This document shows positions 56,501 through 64,000 of a stretch of 64,000 nt of DNA, piece by piece. A program made the translations under genes and the position numbers. The stretch comes from Geotrypetes seraphini (Eukaryota > Chordata > Amphibia > Gymnophiona > Dermophiidae). Position 1 is the first letter of the stretch; the number at the start of each line of letters is the position of its first letter. The notes beneath the pieces are model-generated. The model saw only the letters and a program-made list of their open reading frames with translations, had not been told where the DNA came from and made no database searches. The DNA lies in contig NC_047088.1 of NCBI RefSeq assembly GCF_902459505.1, positions 96,649,704-96,713,703 on the forward strand, written 5' to 3'.

Positions 56501-57161
56501 GGGCGTTTTGTGCTTCGGTTGTTGCGGAGGCGGCGTTTGCTTCCCACCCAGATTGAGAATTGCTTTGCTACATCCCTTTCTGTATATTGTCTCTCGGTTT
56601 TTTCTTTTGCAACTTTCACAGTTTGTTATTATGGCAGTTTGTTATTATGGCAGGTTGTTTTCTGTATTATTGCATTTTGAGATTTGTAATGGGAAAGAAG
56701 TTTTTTACATGCTATGCCTATTGATGGTTACGGATGCTTGGGCAAGGAGCTATACTGGATAAACAGGAGGAGTGCCAGTCAATAGGACCACCTGTTAATC
56801 AGTTTCTCTATCTCCGCCTGCTGGTAGATGTGGGCTATCCCATTGGTCTCTGGATTCATCTGCGTCTAAGGGAAAGAAAATTAACAGGTAAGAACATAAT
56901 TTTTCCATTCTGCTCTGTTAGTGCTGCACATCCAACTCTAACTGGCTTCAACCAGCCCTAACAACAAGCTTGTGAGTATGTATGTGGTTTTTTTTTTTTG
57001 TTTTTTTTTGGGTTTTTTTTTTTTACTGTTGTTTGAACTTCAGGTTCTTTTTGGGAGTGTTAGTACTGTGGGTTCGGTCAACATACATTTAAGGAATGGA
57101 TATTTTATTGAGGCTAAGTTTTATGATTAGAAATCCGTTGAGGGAGCCGGGACATTCCCGC

Positions 57162-58265
57162 TAGAGAATGACACGGTGAAAAAATTGGTCCCCGTCACCG
57201 CCCCGTCCCCGTCTCACCATCCTCTGCACCGCCCCGTCACCGCCATTCCCTTCACCGCCCCGTCACCGCCACTGCCACCCCATTCACCGCCCCGTCACCG
57301 CCACTGCAACCCCATTCACCGCCCCGTCACCGTCACCGCTGCATACATAAAAGCCTCAAACGGGTACGATTTTATATACTTTTCTAATATCTCCCCTATG
57401 TATCTGCCATTGCCCCCCCGTGTCCATATTCCATCCCCATGGCATGTCCCCTTTTTGTCTCTGTCCCTATGCCCCATGCACATAATTTCCCCTCTTTCTG
57501 TTACCTTCCTGTGTCCAGATTTCCCCTATCTTCCTCTTCCATACCAGTGTGTCTCTTCTTTTCAACCCCATCTAGCTTTTTTCCCTCTTTCTTCCCCCCC
57601 CCCTGCTTCTAGCATCTGGCTCACCTGCCTGTCCTTCCCTTTCTTTCCTGCTGTGGGTTTTTCTTTCCGTTTTCATCACCTTGGCCCAGAATCCTTTTCC
57701 CTTTCATTCCCTCCTTACAGTCTGAGCCGGGAACACTAGCGATCGCACGGTCCTCGCAGCCCCCACCCGCCTGCCCAATCGATCCTAGTGTTTAGCCAGC
57801 TCTCTCCCTTCTCCCCACCTTAATTTGCAGGCTTTCTTTTTCAGCGACCTGTACGCTTTCCCAAAGAGCCGCACACGCTCGGCTGCTCAGTGTTCAATCT
57901 TCTGCTCTGCTGCAACTTCCTGTTTCCGGTTGCGTCAGAGCAGAAGATCGAAACTGAGCAGCAGCGGGTGCGCGGCTCTCTGATAGCGTGCAGGTCGCCG
58001 AAAAAGAAAATCTACAAACTAAGGTGAGGAGAAGGGAGAGAGCTGGCTAAACACTAGAATCGATTGGGCAGGCGGGTGTGAGCTGTGGGGACCGCGCGAT
58101 CCTTCATGCCTCACTGCGGGGACAAGACCCATTCACCGCCCCGCGGGCGGTGAATGGCCTTGTCCCCGTCGCCGCAGCGACTGCTAGTTTTCTTCCCCGT
58201 TTTCGGCGGTGACCCGCGGCTAAAATGCGGTGGCCGCGGGTAAACCGCCACCGTGTCATTCTCTA
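57162..58265. mobile_element. hAT-type MITE, 1104 bp, in DIRS copy B
   Basis: Perfect 17-bp inverted ends TAGAGAATGACACGGTG / CACCGTGTCATTCTCTA are flanked by identical 8-bp duplications ATTCCCGC (57154-57161, 58266-58273). Copy A at 47055-47065 shows the empty site. The interior has CACCGCCCCGTCACCGCCA repeats and a fold-back with arms of about 160 bp (57740-57905 and 57935-58105; GCAGAAGATCGAAACTGAGC versus GCTCAGTGTTCAATCTTCTG). A plus-strand frame of 187 codons is repeat-derived. Confidence 0.93.
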
Positions 58266-61200
58266 ATTCCCGCCCTTTGCATGCATGCGCTTTGTTTCCT
58301 TGTTGGTTACAGCGCGGCAGTAGCGTTGCGATTTCATGCTTGCACTTGTTCTCCTCGTTGAGTTTCAGTGCAGCAGTAGTATTCCTGTTTATTCCGAGGC
58401 TCTCTTTCGTCAGTGTTTGTCACGGCCATGTGCAGCTGATTGTGGAGGTGCCGGTTTATTGCAGCGCGCATGAGATGGGACATGTTTTTTCCGGCGCTGT
58501 GGGAAGCACTGCGCCGTTCTTCTGGTTATTCCCCAAGTCTGATTTTCTTTCTATGTAGGCCACGGCAGGGTAAATTTTGCGGGGCTTGAATCCGACTATG
58601 TTTCTAGGAGCGTTGATGCAGCGGCCACGTATCGGTGAGAATCAGGCGTGCACTTGGGTCTCTGGCGATGGCGGGAGAGCTGCAGCATTCCGGTAGTTTA
58701 TTTACAGCTGACTTTGGTCAGAGTATGCCGCGGCTTCTCTCCTTTCTGGTTCAGACCAGTTGTACGTGTTTCACCAGCTTTGGGACAAGCTTGGGCAGAT
58801 TTATATGTCTATGTCTGTGTTCCTGCTGTATTCCCTTGAAGGAAGCTGCTTGTTTATTCGGACTCTGGGGTTAGCATTCAAAGGGATTACCAGAGAGGCT
58901 CTGACCTGTGCTAGGTCACCCAGTCACGGCACAGTGAGATCAGCAGTAAGATAGTGCCCTCTATTTCACATGGGTATCTCATTGTCTCTCTTGGGGTCCC
59001 TGCAGATTGAGCCTTTGTCTGTTGGTAATTGTCCTTCTTATTTGGACCTCTGTGCTGCGCTGCATGTGTCTGGTAGTGGCATAGAATATATATGCCTAAA
59101 GGTAGTACTAACAGTTTCCAAGTTCGGGCTGTCTCTATGAGCATAATGACACTTCGCATCTTCCTGCGGCCAGGACTCTCTTTCTATATTTCTGAGAGGG
59201 CCTGGACTTCAGATTTCCATGCTTATCACGCTGGTTTCTCCTGTTGCCATCTTCTCTTGGCACATGCTAGACGGACCCCCGACCAGATAGGAAGGGCTGT
59301 GCAGCTCCTTGTAACCAGGAGCCAGTTACCTATTCTATAAAACCTGCGGAGGAACATGCACTATGTGGCTGTTAGCCTCAGCCCTGCATCTCTTATTAGC
59401 GATGTGAGCTTTGTCTGCTACCTGTTAGGATGCTGTTGTTTTCTATGGGGCGATAGATGCAGCATCTTGTTTGCGTCTAGTACGTATTCACTTTAAAGGA
59501 CATACGTATTTCACTCCGTTTCATGGAGTTAGTACTGTTTTCATGGTTTCAGTATACTCCTCTTTACATTGCGAAACTTGATTTTTTCCTAGGAGAATTT
59601 CTTTCTTCTTACAGATCCTACAGTTCACATCCTGCCGTTCCCTAACCTTCTGCACTTCATTCTGAGGGGATCTTGACTTCTTCCAATGACTTTTCAGGTT
59701 TTCTAATGAGGGAGAAGACGCTATAATGTCAGGTCAGGGGGCTGTGCACATTTTTCAGGATGCTTGCAACTTTGCATCCTCCTCAGGTTTCCTGTTCGTT
59801 CTTGGAGTCTCTGTGTTTTGTGTTTCCCTTTTAGGTGTTACTGGTCCTCAGGGCACTTCTTGTAGTTCTTCGGGAACTAAGAGATGTTGTTCCACTTACT
59901 GCATGGTGCCCAAGACGGGGGCATTGGGCAGGCTGGATCCCATTCTGCTGAATTAGTTTCTCAGGGTTACACATTTCAGCAGAAAAACTGGGAGAATATT
60001 TACATTTTCACTATGGACTCCGAATCAGCACTAGGGTTACTTGCCTCTCTTGGATCAGCGCTTTCGGTTTTGGCACATGCCATTTCGCCTACCCAGGGCT
60101 TCATGAACATTTTAGAAAATGTGGGCAGTGGTAGCGTTTTGGCCCTACCAGGCGATTCACCTAATTTCTTCTTGACTGACTGCTTGATTTGGACGTCTTC
60201 CAATTGGGCCATTTGACCGACACGAAAAGGGTGGTTTCCTTTCCTCAGTTCTTTGGACGTGAATCTTCGAATTGGCACAGCGCTCTTTTCTCCTGTAGTA
60301 TTTATAGGTATATTGGGGAGATGTTTTTATTCATATAGGAGAGAACTGTGTTTCTTCTCAGAGACTAGGCGATGGGTCACAGTCTCAGGTTTGCATTCTT
60401 CTTCGGTCACCATGACCAAGAATATGGGATTCTATACAGGTTCTAGGATCCATGTTGTTGACTCCACTGGGAACTTCGGCTTGCTTTCCCATTATAACGC
60501 TACAGCAGTCGCTTTTGTTCCTGTGGTTCCCGGTATCTCAGGGCTCCAATTATTTGGTAGGCTCCTCAAGCATCGCTCTGTATGTTTTGGTGGCTCGGCG
60601 AGATTTCTCTTTTCAAAGGCATGCCTCGGTCTTTGCTGGAGTAGCTCATGGCCACCAAACATCCCGAGCTGTCGGGTTGGGGGGCTCAGTGCTTTCCACC
60701 CTCAGCTCCAGAAGTCTGGTCTTTAAGAGGCGACTTGTTACTTGTTCATTCTTCTACTCTGGAGCGTGGTCAGGCTATCGTTTCTGGAGCTTCAGACCAT
60801 TCTTCCGGAATGACGCTGAAGGACTTTTCAGTCAGTATTATGATGGGGATATTTCTCTACAGCCTGGGCAGTAGGTGATGAACTCAGTTGGTGAATAAAG
60901 TTGTGGTTCTACTTCAATGGATGGACCCTCATCTTCCTCTTCTTTTGGCAGATCATTTTATGGATAAGGAAAAGAGTTTGGATCGACATTCTCTCTGCGA
61001 AATCTGAGCATGGCCCATTTATTGTATGTTACAGTGTACAGCGCTGTGTACGCTCTAGAAAGTGTAAATGTTAATAGTGAAATCTTCTACATCCTGGATA
61101 TTGAGAATTTTGGCTCAGACGTTCCAGCTCTTTTTATGGAAGTGAGATCTCCTCGAACTAGACCTCATGGCCTCGTCTCGAAATTCTAAGCTTCCTAGCT

Positions 61201-62639
61201 TCTTCGGCGGGCACAGGGAGTGGGAGTCAGAAGGGGTAGCAGCGTGGCTTCTTTCTCGCCTCTGGTTTCTCTTTTATTCAGTGTTTTCCACTGGCTGATG
61301 ATGGCTTGGATTTGCCATCTCAAGCTTGCTTTTAGGGCACAGTATTTGTAGAATCTCTGGGATTGGCTGCGCCCTCTTTGCTATGTGGATCTGATGAGTC
61401 TTTCGACTGTTGAGTTTTCTGGTATCTCCGGATTTGCTCACCTAGGGTCCGATCAACATGGATATTCGTACTACCTTGGTATTATGTTCTAGCTTTTGAA
61501 AAGTCATGGCTGACGTGTAAGGGTTCTGCGAAGCAGGTTGTTTCTTCTCTTATCAAGGCGATATAGACGTCTTCACCTGTGGCTTGTGCTTCCTTTTTGA
61601 AGTTTTTCCTTTCTTGGGTACTTCTCAACATTTGCACCCTTCTAGAGTTCTTTTTTGGCACAAGTGTATTGCCAAGGGCTTAGCGTTCAATTCCCTTCAG
61701 CTTCAAGTGCCATTCTTAGCTTGTTACAAGGGCTAGGTATATTGTTCTTTGCTTACTTCTCAGCTTCATGTAGTTCAGTTCCTAAAAGGAGTACGGTATA
61801 TTCGTACACCTCTTAGAAAGCCCTGTCCGAAGTACAGTCTTAAGGTACTTCTTCGCAGTTTACAGAAGGCTTCATTTCATCCTTGTCTTTTGAGACTGTA
61901 AAGCAGCAGTCTCAAACATGCGGGCCGCATGCGGCCCCCCCAGGGACTATTTTGCGGCTCGCGATCTGTCCTCTCCACTTCACAGGTTTTCCGATTGTGG
62001 AGAGGACAATCGCGTACAGACCGCAAGTGCTGTAAATGACTTGTGTCGGAGGGAATGTCAGCAAACGGCCTCCTGGTGGCGCTGTGCTTCTCCCAGTCTC
62101 AGCCTCCCTCCGCCCGCTTTGGCTTGCGTCTCTAGGCGGCATTTGCGACTTCCGGGTTGCACTGTGCATCTCGTGATCTCAGCCTTTGCTCCCTCTCAGC
62201 CCAGATCCGGAGTGCACGGCTCACTCTGCCATGCATCACAACTCACTCTACCCTGCAGCTCACCCACAAGCACCGGAACCAAGCAACGAGGCATCCCAGG
62301 CTGTGGTGGCGGTTGCAGTGTAGGGCTGTAGGCCTTTGGCAAGTATGTGAAAAATGTGTTTCTTTGGAATTTGCAATTATCTGTCCCACAGAAATTTTTT
62401 TTTTTTTAACCCCCTATGATTCTCCTTTAGTGGTGTTTCTTCACATAGGCCTATGTCAGTGGTTGGCAAACTGCGGCTCTTTAGCCACTTGAATGCGGCT
62501 CGCGGCTCACCTAAAGCAGGGATCCCCAACATGCTTCCCTTTTCACTGCCCTCCCCCAAGTCACTGCCATTGGGGAACAGGCTGCCATCACAGCCGGTGA
62601 ATAGCCTACTACCGCCACTATCGGGGAATAGGCTAACAC

Positions 62640-62905
62640 TGCCGCAATCAAGGAACAGGCTGGCACCGAGTTCTTAACTCTCCCTGCTTATCTTCCCCAG
62701 CGCGGAGCCAACCAATTCTCACCACCCGATGTCAATTCTAACGTCAGAGAGGAAGTTCTGGGCCAGCCAATCGCTGCCTGGCTGGCCCGGAACTTCCTTT
62801 CTGACGTTAGAATTGACGTCGGGTGGTGAGAATTGGTCAGCCTCGTGCTGGGGAAGATAAGTAGGGAGAACTAAGAACTCGGCGCCAGCCTGTTCTCTGA
62901 TGGTG
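62640..62905. repeat. Fold-back core shared with 770-1012
   Basis: Arms hold GGAACAGGCTGGCACCGAGT, GACGTCAGAG-type and GGAAGTTCTGGGCCAGCC phrases. They return as GGCTGGCCCGGAACTTCC, GTCGGGTGGTGAGAATTGG and CGGCGCCAGCCTGTTC. The centre lies in CCAATCGCTGCC near 62778. The sequence order is the same as at 770-1012. Confidence 0.8.
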
Positions 62906-63584
62906 GTTTGTGGTAGGACAGGGAGAAATAAAGAAAGAAAGGGGGGACAGGGAGACAGAAAGAAAGAAGGGAGATGGGACACAGACAGAAAGGGGTATGG
63001 AGAAAGAAAGAAAGAAAGGGCTTGGAGAAAGAAAAAAGAAAGAAAGGCAGCACGGAGAGAGAGAGAGAAAGACAGACATATAGAAAGAAAGGGGGCATGG
63101 AGAGAGAAAGAAAGAAAGAAGGGGGCAGGGTGAAAGAAATAAAAAGTTGGGGGAGGGAAGGAGTCAGATGCCAGACCAGGGAAAGGAAGGAAGGAGGGAG
63201 GGAGAGAAAAGAAAGAAAGAGATGTCAGACCATGGAAATAGGGACGGAAGAAGAGAGAGATAGAAGGGAAGGTAAGACATGGAAACGTAGATTTTGAAAA
63301 GAAAACAGAAAAATTGAATATTAAGTTAATGCCAAAGATGGACGCAAGACAGAAAGTGAAGACGGAAAGAAAAACAGTCAGAGGACAAGAAGGCCCCAGG
63401 AAATATAGTTAAAAGCACAAAAAAATAAAGTCACCAGCCAACAAAGGTAGGGAAAATGATTTTATTTTCAATATAGTGATTGAAATGTGTCAGTTTTGAG
63501 AAAGGAAAGATATTAAACTTTAAATGTGAGGGCTTCAGAAAAAATAGGGTACTCGGAGGGCCGCGGAAAAAATAGTTAATGACA

Positions 63585-63680
63585 ATTTTGCTTAAGGTAA
63601 AACTCTTTATAGTTTATAAATCTTTTCTTTAACTGTTAAAGGAAAGATTTATAAACTATAAAGAGTTTTACCTCATGCAA
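63585..63680. repeat. AT-rich perfect hairpin
   Basis: GGTAAAACTCTTTATAGTTT then ATAAATCTTTCC-like sequence runs into TTAACTG. It returns as GGAAAGATTTATAAACTATA and AAGAGTTTTACC. The arms are over 35 bases with almost no mismatch. Confidence 0.85.
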
Positions 63681-64000
63681 AGTTGTTTTTTCTTTAATAA
63701 GACATTAACTATTTTTTCTGTGGCCCTCCAAGTACCTACAGATCCAAAATGTGGCCCCACTAAGGGTTTGAGTTTGAGACCACTGTCTAAAGGGCTGTGC
63801 CATTTAACACGGGGTTTCTTGTGGCCATGGCTTCAGCTCAGCGGTTTTCTGAGTTGCAGGCCTTGTTGGGCGGGGATTACTATTTCTGATTTACAAAATC
63901 TGGGGTGTCAGTTCGGACGGTACCACAATTTCTTTCTAAGGAGGTATCATCCTTTCTTTTATGACACTCTCACTTTTCCTTCCTTAATAATAATAATAAT

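Larger units (their letters stand above)
45911..56905 (+). mobile_element. DIRS retrotransposon copy A of a tandem pair, with nested insertions
   Basis: Fossil DIRS element on the plus strand. The left terminal block (CAGATGAATCCAGAGACCAA) is inverted at 56760-56870 (TTGGTCTCTGGATTCATCTG). A tandem duplication of the left end lies at 45921-46850. A leader or gag-side region follows (46850-48248, 51761-51805), and a recombinase region (55624-56500) with LNRVRYIHAPLRKP and KASFHPC. It is interrupted by DIRS #3 (48249-51760) and by a cluster of hAT-type elements and a CR1 tail (51806-55623). It is broken and old relative to its insertions. It is paralogous to copy B, which follows head to tail. 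Confidence 0.75.
61904..63785. mobile_element. hAT-type element, about 1.9 kb, non-autonomous, in DIRS copy B
   Basis: The ends CAGCAGTCTCAAACATGCGG and GTTTGAGTTTGAGACCACTG are inverse. The flanks are CTGTAAAG (61896-61903) and TCTAAAGG (63786 on). The empty site in copy A (GGGACTCTAAAGG, near 55925) shows that the duplication was CTCTAAAG, with a change on the left and a base lost on the right. Inside lie a second hAT-type end (CAGTGGTTGGCAAACTGC at 62456), a fold-back core (62640-62905) and a purine-rich repeat (62925-63280). A perfect-looking 90-bp palindrome follows near 63585-63680. No transposase. Confidence 0.85.
56906..64000 (+). mobile_element. DIRS retrotransposon copy B of the tandem pair, runs off the window
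   Basis: It begins directly after the shared terminal block (56760-56905) with GGCTTCAACC, CAACAAGCTTGTGAGTATGT, as copy A does at 46880. Leader or gag-side sequence (56920-59500) parallels copy A at 46850-48248. RT phrases are faint (MVPKTG and LDPILLN near 59900). RNase H-like KHPELSGWGAQCFPPSAPEV lies at about 60655. The recombinase is at 61585-61903 and resumes at 63786. It is interrupted by two hAT-type elements. It is broken and old; the right end lies outside the window. Confidence 0.72.

Noticed and set aside
1-64000. Endogenous retrovirus or LTR element
   Set aside because: I saw no paired direct long terminal repeats, primer-binding site, protease or envelope motif. All RT found belongs to CR1, L1/L2-type LINEs or DIRS.

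Overview
The window is vertebrate chromosomal DNA: one small, spliced host gene in a dense, nested bed of transposable elements. The repeat mix is CR1, L1 and L2-like LINEs, several tyrosine-recombinase retrotransposons of the DIRS group, hAT transposons with many non-autonomous relatives, and mariner. This mix, with very large introns, suggests an amphibian with a large genome. A caecilian is my best guess, but that is inference from repeat content. I saw no bacterial gene, CRISPR array, rRNA or tRNA, and no LTR retrovirus.

Host gene. PAGR1 (PA1, the glutamate-rich subunit of the PTIP / KMT2C-KMT2D H3K4 methyltransferase complex) lies on the minus strand. Its coding exons are at 35214-34859, 24155-24070 and 23386-23202. 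Splice sites and reading phase agree, giving about 208 codons. A probable 5' UTR exon (donor after 38267) and a TATA-less, ETS/YY1-type promoter lie near 38330-38480. Intron 1 is about 10.7 kb and holds two DIRS elements in the sense orientation of the gene, plus L2-like fragments and a mariner.

Left part (1-21.4 kb). In order: a hAT-type fold-back element; an L1 ORF2 remnant split by a 762-bp hAT MITE with perfect 8-bp target duplications; a CR1 LINE split by a nearly whole DIRS element (4912-10745); an L1 remnant; and a minus-strand CR1 split by a 6.1-kb hAT transposon (11978-18073). The hAT carries two later insertions, a 1132-bp hAT MITE and a CR1. Outside those two insertions its 694-codon transposase frame is fully open.

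Middle part (21.4-45.9 kb). PAGR1 and its introns, then a hAT-type element (39526-43680) that received a joined L2-like/CR1 insertion, then a further CR1.

Right part (45.9-64 kb). Two DIRS copies lie head to tail, A (about 45.9-56.9 kb) and B (56.9 kb to beyond the window). Each carries insertions the other lacks, so each copy shows the other's empty sites. Copy A contains a third, different DIRS element (48249-51760), further hAT-type fold-back elements and a CR1 tail. Copy B contains two hAT-type elements.

No operon-like cooperation exists here. The story is layered transposition around one conserved chromatin gene. I found no unknown biological system with confidence. The most interesting points are the open hAT transposase, the tandem DIRS pair, the fold-back cores shared by hAT elements with different ends, and a possible L2/CR1 template-switch chimera.
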